Source: Paracoccaceae bacterium
GTDB taxonomy: Bacteria > Pseudomonadota > Alphaproteobacteria > Rhodobacterales > Rhodobacteraceae
NCBI GenBank assembly: GCA_020852535.1
Contig: JADZAO010000073.1
Coordinates: 1-5,467, forward strand
Length of the DNA: 5,467 nt
Reading direction: 5' to 3'
This document shows positions 1-4,841 of the stretch, piece after piece. The notes below the pieces were generated by a model. The model saw only the letters and a list, made by a program, of their open reading frames with translations. It was not told the DNA's origin and did not search any database. The translations under genes were made by a program, and so were the position numbers. The stretch's first letter is position 1. Each line of letters opens with the position of its first letter.

Positions 1-73
1 CCGCGGAATAGAACCACGGATAAGCACAAAAAAGAATGCGGACCTGCGCAATGATGTAGCTGACGCTGATCAT
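1..73 (-). CDS. Possible start of a divergent gene, cut by the window edge (doubtful)
   Basis: Reading leftward from an ATG at 73-71, the minus strand stays open to the window edge and would encode 24 residues, beginning MISVSYIIAQVRILF, hydrophobic like the start of a membrane protein. The first half of the frame favours G or C at third codon positions, which hints at coding. Against it, I see no good ribosome binding site upstream and the piece is too short to match a family. If real, it would be divergent from the DUF805 gene, and positions 74-205 would be a shared promoter region. This is inference, kept at low confidence. Confidence 0.18.
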   Translation of the reverse strand, partial: MISVSYIIAQVRILFCAYPWFYSA

Positions 74-193
74 TAATGTAATAAATGCGGATCCACTTGA
101 TCAAAACACCCTTTCTGGTAGCTTGGTGAAGCAATCATCAGCCCATCGGCGCAGTAGTTTCTAGTATCATATCAAAAAAATTTTTGAAAAAAT

Positions 194-199
194 AAAGGA
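194..199 (+). promoter_or_regulatory. Ribosome binding site of the DUF805 gene
   Basis: AAAGGA lies 6 nt before the ATG at 206 in an A-rich, probably unstructured leader, and it supports that start. Just upstream, at 173-186, is an A7T5 run whose arms (CAAAAA and TTTTTG) can pair. A possible -10 element lies around 162-170 (TAGTAT or TATCAT), but no convincing -35 stands at the right distance. Confidence 0.6.
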
Positions 200-205
200 A
201 ACAAA

Positions 206-541
206 ATGAATTTTAAGCAAGCAGTCACAAGCGGCTTTTCTAATTATGCTACATTCAACGGCCGCGCCCGCCGTTCAGAATTCTGGTGGTGGATTATTTT
301 TGTGGTCCTCTCGAGAGCCGTCGTCGGCATACTAGACGCCTCCCCGTTCGACGGCCAACTCTCAGCCATCTTACGACTGGTCCTGTGGCTCCCCAGCTTC
401 GCAATGCAAGTACGCCGTCTGCATGACGTCGACCGTTCGGGCTGGTGGTCGTTAATATTCCCACTATCACTCTACTGGTTCTGCATTGCTGGTACCACTG
501 GCCCCAACCGCTTCGGCTCCGACCCACGTACTCTACCGTGA
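206..541 (+). CDS. DUF805 family inner-membrane protein
   Basis: A 111-residue membrane protein of the DUF805 family, whose biochemical role is unknown. It carries the three family hallmarks in order: an N-terminal aromatic/basic stretch (YATFNGRARRSEFWWW, residues 14-29), a central RRLHDVDRSGWW (70-81) and a C-terminal GPNRFGSDPR (99-108). Hydrophobic segments lie at about residues 27-43, 52-66 and 81-95. The last is short: only about 16 residues separate the WW pair from the GTxGPNRFG motif, so the protein is compact for a family usually around 110-150 residues and may have three rather than four membrane passes. The ATG has AAAGGA 6 nt upstream. The gene stands alone, followed by 471 bp without a clear gene, and no U-tracted terminator is obvious after its stop. 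The family call is firm from the motifs; function is not inferable. Confidence 0.93.
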   Translation: MNFKQAVTSGFSNYATFNGRARRSEFWWWIIFVVLSRAVVGILDASPFDGQLSAILRLVLWLPSFAMQVRRLHDVDRSGWWSLIFPLSLYWFCIAGTTGPNRFGSDPRTLP

Positions 542-630
542 CAGGCAGTGTTCTCCGAGAAAAATTAGGATCCCCCGAAGAGCCGCCACGTAAAGATGAC
601 CAAGAAAAGCACTTATTTTAAAAGGAAAAA

Positions 631-651
631 GTTTTCAACCAAGGTGAAAAC
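631..651. other. Weak inverted repeat downstream of the DUF805 gene
   Basis: GTTTTCA (631-637) and TGAAAAC (645-651) can form a 7-bp stem with a 7-nt loop. An alternative, mutually exclusive stem pairs AGGTG (642-646) with CACCT (651-655) around AAAA. It lies about 90 nt after the DUF805 stop and directly before the pentamer array. No T run follows on either strand, so it is not a canonical intrinsic terminator. The pairing is visible; any function is unknown. Confidence 0.3.
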
Positions 652-657
652 ACCTAT

Positions 658-703
658 CTTAGCTTAGCTTAGCTTAGCTTAGCTTAGCTTAGCTTAGCTT
701 AGC
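658..703. repeat. Tandem pentanucleotide array, (CTTAG)9 plus one base
   Basis: Nine perfect head-to-tail copies of CTTAG (equivalently AGCTT or TTAGC) are followed by one further C: 46 bp without a mismatch. The array lies between genes, 117 bp after the DUF805 stop and about 250 bp from the terminator of the lipoprotein gene. Because 5 and 3 share no factor, TAG occurs in every forward frame and TAA in every reverse frame every 15 bp, so the array blocks translation in all six frames and cannot be part of a coding phase-variation tract. The 5-bp unit places every second copy on nearly the same helical face. Perfect identity suggests recent slippage or active maintenance. Function is unknown. 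Confidence 0.97.
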
Positions 704-956
704 CAAAATACTCCCTTAACAACAATGATCCAGCAAGAGAAACTGAAGAGGCTGCCGCGCAATCATCCCGAAGTGATCCGCCCGTTCCACTTTGAAGTTG
801 GAAGCTCACCCGTAGGATTCCCCACAAAATCAAAAGCTCAATCTATCGCACCACGCTTTTCGATCTGCACTTTCTAAAGAGACATCTCACCACCGCGTCT
901 CACTCTAATTGTCCGATCCGAGATGTGATCTGAAACTATGACCAAAACCATCCACT

Positions 957-994
957 AAAAAACGAAAAGGCCAAACGCAACAGCAGGCCTTTTC
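957..994 (-). terminator. Intrinsic terminator of the OmpA-like lipoprotein gene
   Basis: On the minus strand a perfect 9-bp stem (GAAAAGGCC at 994-986, GGCCTTTTC at 972-964) encloses a 13-nt loop and is followed by G and then six T (962-957). It starts 19 nt past the stop codon at 1013, the expected place for a rho-independent terminator. On the plus strand the run after the stem is A/T-mixed, so it reads mainly as a minus-strand terminator. Confidence 0.88.
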
Positions 995-1012
995 AAAATT
1001 TATCCCTGCTAC

Positions 1013-1681
1013 TCAGAACGTCGGGCGGATAATAATCTCCACGCGGCGGTTCCGCGCACGACCTTCCGGTGTCAGGTTCGATGCGACCGGCTGGCCCTCC
1101 CCACGGCCATAAGCGTTCACACGATTTCCCGGCACGCCATTACCGAGCAACACCTGCGCCACCGAAAGCGCACGACGCTGCGACAGGTCCTGATTATAAA
1201 CTGCAGTCCCGCTATTGTCGGTATGGCCCACGATATCGATCAAGCTATTTGGATAGCGTTGCAGGTTGCCTGCGATGGCCCCAATGTCAAGCATCAGATC
1301 CAGACGCAGCGAAGCGCTATCCAACGCAAAAAGCACATCCTGCGGCATATTCACGACCAGATAGTCGCCCATATTGGTCACGCTAAACGTACCATTGATC
1401 TGTCGCAATTCGTTCGCCTGCTGATCAAGCGCATTACCAATAGCTCCACCAACTGCCGCGCCGATGGCACCACCAACGGCCGCTTTGGCAAAGGGATCAT
1501 CGTCCGCATTCGCCCCCGCAGCAGCGCCTAAAAACCCGCCAATGACCGCACCCGCATTTCGATTTGCGTTAGGGTTCGTCGCAACCGATCCCTCCGAAGG
1601 CGCACTCATATTTGGATCTCTACAAGCCGTCAGGCCCAGAACAGCCAATACAAAAAGGGAAACAGAAACTTTAATACTCAT
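1013..1681 (-). CDS. OmpA-domain glycine-zipper lipoprotein (YiaD-like)
   Basis: A 222-residue envelope lipoprotein that probably tethers the outer membrane to peptidoglycan. Residues 1-19 are a lipoprotein signal with lipobox LTAC. Cys20 would be lipidated, and Arg21 at the next position gives no inner-membrane retention signal. Residues about 44-57 and 68-84 are Gly/Ala-rich glycine-zipper segments (for example VGGAIGAAVGGAIG). Residues about 112-222 form an OmpA C-terminal domain: GHTDNSG (152-158), LSQRRALSV (166-174), GRGEGQPVASN (192-202) and EGRARNRRVEI (206-216). Asp155 and Arg170 sit at the positions and spacing of the pair that binds diaminopimelate in characterised OmpA domains. 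Size and order match E. coli YiaD. The ATG at 1681 has GAGG 9 nt upstream. The gene has its own terminator, and a promoter and stem-loop are proposed upstream, so it is probably transcribed alone although the methyltransferase gene lies 113 bp upstream on the same strand. Confidence 0.93.
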   Translation of the reverse strand: MSIKVSVSLFVLAVLGLTACRDPNMSAPSEGSVATNPNANRNAGAVIGGFLGAAAGANADDDPFAKAAVGGAIGAAVGGAIGNALDQQANELRQINGTFSVTNMGDYLVVNMPQDVLFALDSASLRLDLMLDIGAIAGNLQRYPNSLIDIVGHTDNSGTAVYNQDLSQRRALSVAQVLLGNGVPGNRVNAYGRGEGQPVASNLTPEGRARNRRVEIIIRPTF

Positions 1682-1697
1682 GGTCTGACGCCTCGAC

Positions 1698-1737
1698 TAT
1701 TTTTCTAGCCCGTTCTCCGGGCTCAAGTGCAAAAATA
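1698..1737 (-). other. Stem-loop in the leader of the OmpA-like gene
   Basis: On the minus strand AGCCCG (1723-1718) pairs with CGGGCT (1712-1707) around a 5-nt GAGAA loop. Outside this, TATTTTT (1737-1731) can pair with AAAAATA (1704-1698) across an uneven internal loop. No U tract follows the stem, so it is not an ordinary terminator for the upstream methyltransferase gene. If transcription starts near 1725, the GC-rich hairpin would sit almost at the 5' end of the lipoprotein mRNA, just upstream of the GAGG ribosome binding site at 1694-1691. The pairing is visible; a role in mRNA stability or translation is inference. Confidence 0.45.
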
Positions 1738-1759
1738 TACCAACCACGACACGCAGCAA
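1732..1759 (-). promoter_or_regulatory. Candidate promoter of the OmpA-like gene
   Basis: Reading the minus strand, TTGCTG (1759-1754) is followed after 16 nt by TATTTT (1737-1732), close to the housekeeping -35/-10 consensus. The overlapping TATATT at 1739-1734 could serve as -10 instead. The start point would fall near 1725, giving a leader of about 44 nt. This is a match by eye in AT-rich DNA. Confidence 0.35.
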
Positions 1760-1794
1760 ATAGCCCACGCCCGCAAATAACAGCTTTCTGCCTA

Positions 1795-2628
1795 TCACAT
1801 TTGGGTGCGAACGGCCTCCCATGCCAGAATTGCACGCTTGACCGAAAGGCCCCAGTGATAGCCCCCCAAAGCACCACTCTTGCGCAAGACGCGATGACAG
1901 GGAATTAAAAATGAAACCGGATTGCGCCCCACCGCTGTTGCGACCGCTCGCACAGCCTTTGGCATCCCAACCGCTTCGGCAAGCTGCGAATAGCTAGTGA
2001 CATAGCCGCTTTGTACCCGCAGCAAAGTCTCCCAGACCTTAATCTGGAACGGCGTGCCGATAAGGTAAAGCGGCACGTCCTCACCCCCGCCAAAGGCCGC
2101 CCCGATCCACGGTTCCAACAACGCCGTATCCTCAACGAACGTCGCCTGCGGCCAACGCCTCCGCAAATCGAGAACAGCTTCAGCCTCCCCCATCTCGGCA
2201 GCAAAACCCATACCGCAGATACCACACTCGGTTCCCATAACAACGGTCTTGCCAAAAGGCGTCTCGAACCAGCCCTGCCTGATTACCAGCCCCTCGCCTC
2301 CCCGCGTATATTCATCAGGATTCATCGCCGACCAGCGCAAAAACAGATCATGCGAGCGACCACCTTTCGACAGACCCGCAGTCGGCACAGTTTCCAACGC
2401 GGTGAGCGGCTCGACTAGAAAGCGCCAAGCATGGTCGAGTATCATATCTTGTTTACACCGTTTAGGCGGCACACCAAGCCATTGCATGAAAACCTGCTGA
2501 AAATATACCTTACTCATCCCCATCCGCGTGACTAGATCGTCCGGCGTCAGCGCAGGGCCGCCCGCATCGATTTCGCGCAACGCGCGAGCAATTACGTCAT
2601 AATTATAGTTCTGTCTCTGACCGGTCAT
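1795..2628 (-). CDS. Ada-type AraC regulator / O6-methylguanine-DNA methyltransferase
   Basis: This 277-residue cytoplasmic protein transfers the methyl group of O6-methylguanine in DNA to its own cysteine, a single-use repair. An AraC-type DNA-binding region covers residues about 10-112, with helix-turn-helix units near 28-55 (LVTRMGMSKVYFQQVF) and 75-108 (GLSKGGRSHDLFLRWSAMNP). RGGEGLVIRQGW (109-120) matches the Ada linker into the methyltransferase N-terminal fold. The catalytic domain follows, with IPCHRV (242-247), acceptor Cys244, and then GGYHWGLSVKRAIL. Unlike E. coli Ada (354 residues) it lacks the N-terminal zinc domain that repairs methylphosphotriesters and triggers the Ada response, so classic Ada autoinduction is not expected; whether the AraC part still regulates genes is open. 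I chose the ATG at 2628, with AAGGAG 7 nt upstream, over an in-frame TTG at 2649 that would add 7 residues but overlaps the likely -10. It is divergent from nth. Confidence 0.92.
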   Translation of the reverse strand: MTGQRQNYNYDVIARALREIDAGGPALTPDDLVTRMGMSKVYFQQVFMQWLGVPPKRCKQDMILDHAWRFLVEPLTALETVPTAGLSKGGRSHDLFLRWSAMNPDEYTRGGEGLVIRQGWFETPFGKTVVMGTECGICGMGFAAEMGEAEAVLDLRRRWPQATFVEDTALLEPWIGAAFGGGEDVPLYLIGTPFQIKVWETLLRVQSGYVTSYSQLAEAVGMPKAVRAVATAVGRNPVSFLIPCHRVLRKSGALGGYHWGLSVKRAILAWEAVRTQM

Positions 2629-2635
2629 GGCAGCT

Positions 2636-2654
2636 CTCCTTACGCCCAACTATA
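2636..2654 (-). promoter_or_regulatory. Ribosome binding site and -10 of the methyltransferase gene
   Basis: AAGGAG (2641-2636) stands 7 nt before the ATG at 2628 and fixes that start. TATAGT (2654-2649) is a good -10, but only a poor -35 (around TCGCAC) lies 17-18 nt upstream, as expected of a weak or activator-dependent promoter. The start point would be near 2642. No E. coli-style Ada box (AAT, 6 nt, GCAA) is seen in the 114-bp gap. Confidence 0.5.
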
Positions 2655-2706
2655 GACGATAATTCCACCCTCGTGCGACCAGATTTCTGCGTTTTCACCA
2701 TGACCC

Positions 2707-2735
2707 TTGCCTCACGGCGATCACTCCCCTAATCC
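2707..2735 (+). promoter_or_regulatory. Candidate nth promoter giving a leaderless transcript
   Basis: TTGCCT (2707-2712), a 17-nt spacer and TAATCC (2730-2735) fit the -35/-10 pattern moderately. Initiation 6-8 nt further on would fall at 2741-2743, on or next to the nth ATG, leaving no leader. That agrees with the absence of a Shine-Dalgarno sequence before nth, but the match is by eye. Confidence 0.3.
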
Positions 2736-2742
2736 CGTGTTC

Positions 2743-3396
2743 ATGGTGCGCCAACTCACATATCCCGAAATGAAGGCCATCTTCACAACGTTTCAGGCCG
2801 TTGAGCCCGAACCGAAGGGCGAACTACACCACACAAACGCCTTCACCCTGCTGGTCGCCGTGGCGCTCTCGGCTCAGGCCACCGACGCAAGCGTGAACCG
2901 CGCCACAAGGTCACTCTTCCAAATCTCCGACACGCCTGAAAAAATGCTGGCCTTGGGCGAGGAAGGGCTGACAGATTACATCAAAAGCATCGGGCTCTTT
3001 CGCAACAAGGCCAAGAACGTCATCAAACTTTCGCAAATTTTATTAGAAAGCTATGGCTCCGAAGTCCCCTCCTCCCGTGCGGCCCTGCAGTCTCTTCCTG
3101 GAGTGGGCCGCAAGGCCGCCAATGTCGTGCTAAACATGTGGTTTCGCCAACCCACACAGGCGGTTGACACCCATATCTTCCGGGTCGGCAATCGCACCGG
3201 CATTGCACCGGGACGCGATGAAACAGCGGTTGAGCGCGCCATCGAAGACAACGTCCCCGCCGAATTCCAGCTTCAAGCGCATCACTGGCTTATCCTGCAT
3301 GGCCGCTATATCTGTGTGGCGCGCAAACCCAAATGCGGCATCTGCCCGATCCGCGATCTCTGCCTATACGAGGAAAAGACAGATGAAAAAGTATGA
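2743..3396 (+). CDS. nth: Endonuclease III (DNA glycosylase/AP lyase)
   Basis: A base-excision-repair enzyme that removes oxidised pyrimidines and nicks the abasic site. The 217-residue product (E. coli Nth, 211) carries the full family signature: LLVAVALSAQATDASVN near the N-terminus (residues 36-52), helix-hairpin-helix LPGVGRKAANVVL (118-130) with catalytic Lys124, then VDTHIFRVGNRTGIAPG with catalytic Asp142, 18 residues on as in E. coli (Lys120/Asp138). HHWLILHGRYICVARKPKC leads into the [4Fe-4S] loop with Cys191, 198, 201 and 207 in the C-x6-C-x2-C-x5-C spacing. The ATG at 2743 gives the N-terminus MVRQLTYPEMK, which aligns with the length of related Nth proteins. An in-frame TTG at 2707 would add 12 residues unlike the family. 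Neither start has a visible ribosome binding site. The gene overlaps the following kinase gene by 14 nt. Confidence 0.97.
   Translation: MVRQLTYPEMKAIFTTFQAVEPEPKGELHHTNAFTLLVAVALSAQATDASVNRATRSLFQISDTPEKMLALGEEGLTDYIKSIGLFRNKAKNVIKLSQILLESYGSEVPSSRAALQSLPGVGRKAANVVLNMWFRQPTQAVDTHIFRVGNRTGIAPGRDETAVERAIEDNVPAEFQLQAHHWLILHGRYICVARKPKCGICPIRDLCLYEEKTDEKV
3370..3374 (+). promoter_or_regulatory. Kinase ribosome binding site inside nth
   Basis: GAGGA, within the last codons of nth, stands 8 nt before the ATG at 3383. It selects that start over a longer in-frame reading that begins inside nth at 3164, and it suggests that ribosomes finishing nth help start the kinase. Confidence 0.75.
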
Positions 3397-4366
3397 CGTG
3401 ATCGGGATCGGCAATGCCATCGTCGACGTGTTCACCAAAACCGATGACAACTTCATCGAAATGATGGGCATCGAAAAAGGAATCATGCAACTGGTAGAGC
3501 GCGAACGCGGCGAAGTGCTTTACGCCGCGATGAAAGACCACGTACAGGTACCAGGTGGATCGGTTGCAAACACCATCGCAGGTTTAGGCAACCTCGGCCT
3601 GCGCACAGCCTTCATCGGACGGGTACGTGACGATACGCTCGGTCGCTTCTACGAAAACGGCATGGTCAGCAGCGGCACCGACTTTCCGAACCCGCCCGTC
3701 ACAGGGGGAGAACTCCCGACCTCACGTTCAATGATCTTCGTCTCACCCGACGGCGAACGATCAATGAACACCTATCTTGGTATTTCCTCCGAACTCGGCC
3801 CCGATGACGTAGCTGACGATATTGCCGGAGAAACTGCCTTCCTGTTTCTAGAAGGCTATCTCTACGATAAACCCAAGGGCAAGCAGGCTTTCGAACGCGC
3901 CGCGAAACTCTGTCGGCGGGCGGGCGGCAAGGCGGGCATCGCGCTGTCGGATCCTTTCTGCGTAGATCGCCACAGGAAGGACTTTCACCGACTAGTGAAG
4001 GAATTGGACTATGTAATAGGCAACCAACACGAATGGTCTTCGCTCTACCAATCCGACATATCCTCGGCTTTGAAACAGGCCGCCCGCGACGCAGACATAG
4101 TGGTCTGCACGCAGTCAGGTGACGAGGTCATTCTCATGCGCGGCGACGAGAGCGTCACAGTGCCCGTCCGCCGCGTGGTGCCCGTCGATGCCACAGGTGC
4201 AGGCGATCAATTCGCGGCTGGTTTCCTCTACGGTCTTGCCACAGGCCAATCACTCGCCACTGCAGGCCGCATGGGCTGCACCGCTGCGTCCGAAGTGATC
4301 AGTCATTTTGGCGCCCGCCCCGAAATCGACCTCAAAGCCCTCTTCCGCAAGGAAGCACTAATATAA
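3383..4366 (+). CDS. PfkB/ribokinase-family kinase, probable adenosine kinase
   Basis: A 327-residue cytoplasmic sugar or nucleoside kinase that probably phosphorylates adenosine to AMP with ATP in purine salvage. The N-terminus KKYDVIGIGNAIVDVF holds the first strand and substrate-site residues (Gly10, Asn11, Asp15). PGGSVANTIAGLGNLG (57-72) is PfkB signature 1. NQHE (214-217) is the NxxE motif linked to magnesium and phosphate binding. VDATGAGDQFAAGF (268-281) is signature 2, with the anion hole and catalytic Asp275. The segment LPTSRSMIFVSPDGERSMNT (111-130) is one I recall from alphaproteobacterial proteins annotated as adenosine kinase; the family fold is certain, the exact substrate less so (another sugar or nucleoside is possible). 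The ATG at 3383 gives a normal family N-terminus, has GAGGA 8 nt upstream and overlaps nth by 14 nt, so the two are probably co-transcribed. Confidence 0.93.
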   Translation: MKKYDVIGIGNAIVDVFTKTDDNFIEMMGIEKGIMQLVERERGEVLYAAMKDHVQVPGGSVANTIAGLGNLGLRTAFIGRVRDDTLGRFYENGMVSSGTDFPNPPVTGGELPTSRSMIFVSPDGERSMNTYLGISSELGPDDVADDIAGETAFLFLEGYLYDKPKGKQAFERAAKLCRRAGGKAGIALSDPFCVDRHRKDFHRLVKELDYVIGNQHEWSSLYQSDISSALKQAARDADIVVCTQSGDEVILMRGDESVTVPVRRVVPVDATGAGDQFAAGFLYGLATGQSLATAGRMGCTAASEVISHFGARPEIDLKALFRKEALI

Positions 4367-4385
4367 CCAAACATGCGACTTGGCA

Positions 4386-4413
4386 TTGACCTCGTCTAAA
4401 TAGAAATATTTAA
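4386..4413 (+). promoter_or_regulatory. Weak candidate promoter before the small membrane gene
   Basis: TTGACC (4386-4391) is followed after 15 or 16 nt by TATTTA (4407-4412) or ATTTAA (4408-4413). The same stretch can fold as an all-A/T stem, TAAATA-GAAA-TATTTA (4397-4412), too weak and lacking a U tract to be a convincing terminator for the kinase gene. A promoter would give the small gene its own transcript; otherwise it is read through from nth and the kinase. Confidence 0.25.
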
Positions 4414-4445
4414 CGCAAAATCATTAAAAACAACGGGGACAAACA

Positions 4446-4748
4446 ATGAAGCGCATTCTTTTCTTCGTCGCACCACTCTGTATTGCTCTCGCATTGTACG
4501 GATTTGCCACGACAACGGTCAACACAGACAGTTACAATCGCAACGTGTACAGCTACGAAGGAAGCGACGCCAAAATATATCTTGTTTCTACAATCCATCG
4601 TATAAGTAATCGTATAAATAAACTCGAACCAATAATACTCGTCACACTGCTCACTATTTTCGTCGTCACCGCAGTCGCTCGACTGATGATCGAGGTTGCG
4701 GAGCTTAATGAGATCAAAAAATCAAACAATAAAGGTAAAGATATTTAA
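4446..4748 (+). CDS. Small hypothetical protein with two membrane segments
   Basis: A 100-residue protein I do not recognise. Residues 4-22 (ILFFVAPLCIALALYGFAT) form a hydrophobic segment after a basic N-terminus, either a membrane anchor or a signal peptide. Residues 23-61 are polar with several Tyr and Asn and a basic patch (HRISNRINK, 51-59). Residues 62-81 are a second hydrophobic segment, and 82-100 a charged, Lys-rich tail. If both segments stay in the membrane, the termini would be cytoplasmic with a loop of about 39 residues in the periplasm. The ATG has GGGGA 6 nt upstream, a moderate ribosome binding site. Codons are more A/T-rich than in nth or the kinase, with ATA and AAT frequent, which can mark a young, transferred or poorly constrained gene. 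It lies 79 bp after the kinase, same strand, and is convergent with lipA. No function can be inferred. Confidence 0.65.
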   Translation: MKRILFFVAPLCIALALYGFATTTVNTDSYNRNVYSYEGSDAKIYLVSTIHRISNRINKLEPIILVTLLTIFVVTAVARLMIEVAELNEIKKSNNKGKDI

Positions 4749-4841
4749 CTCAAACCTCAAAAGAGAATATCAATATGATTTCAATAGGTACGAAGTTCTA
4801 GACCAATAAGAACACCTTGATATATCACCTTGGGGTCAAAG

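Larger units (their letters stand above)
542..1012. other. 471-bp gap without a convincing gene
   Basis: The gap separates the DUF805 gene from the 3' end of the minus-strand lipoprotein gene, so it should hold two transcript ends and no needed promoter. It contains a weak hairpin at 631-651 (GTTTTCA, 7-nt loop, TGAAAAC) without a U tract, the CTTAG pentamer array at 658-703, a 50-codon ORF at 725-877 (ATG to TAA), and the terminator at 957-994. The 50-codon ORF has no ribosome binding site. Its first half favours G/C at third positions and its second half does not, so it is more likely a gene remnant or chance than a gene. I recognise no protein family in any frame. Confidence 0.6.

Noticed and set aside
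97..104. TTGATCAA as an FNR/CRP-type site
   Set aside because: The half-sites lack the 4-nt spacer of the FNR consensus (TTGAT-N4-ATCAA), so it is only a short palindrome.
649..660. 12-bp match between 649-660 and 3767-3778 (AACACCTATCTT)
   Set aside because: About one 12-bp match is expected by chance in a window this size; the second copy is inside the kinase gene.
658..703. Telomere-like or CRISPR-like repeat
   Set aside because: The unit is 5 bp with no spacers, single, and flanked by ordinary chromosomal sequence; it matches no known telomere unit and sits inside a gene-dense region.
1069..1531. Plus-strand ORFs antisense to the lipoprotein gene
   Set aside because: They are shadows of the OmpA-like frame, with no ribosome binding sites and unlikely compositions.
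2629..2649. TTG start for the methyltransferase gene
   Set aside because: It overlaps the likely -10 element and lacks a ribosome binding site, whereas ATG 2628 has AAGGAG at 7 nt.
3164..3382. Extended kinase reading frame starting inside nth
   Set aside because: It is the alternate frame of nth; the added 73 residues are unlike any PfkB N-terminus, and a good ribosome binding site precedes the ATG at 3383.
4774..4800. 8-codon ORF after the small membrane gene
   Set aside because: Very short, with no homology and only a weak purine stretch upstream.
4749..4841. Bidirectional terminator between the small gene and lipA
   Set aside because: Only the short palindrome TGATATATCA (4818-4827) and a 5-bp GTTCT/AGAAC pairing are present; neither has a T run on either strand.
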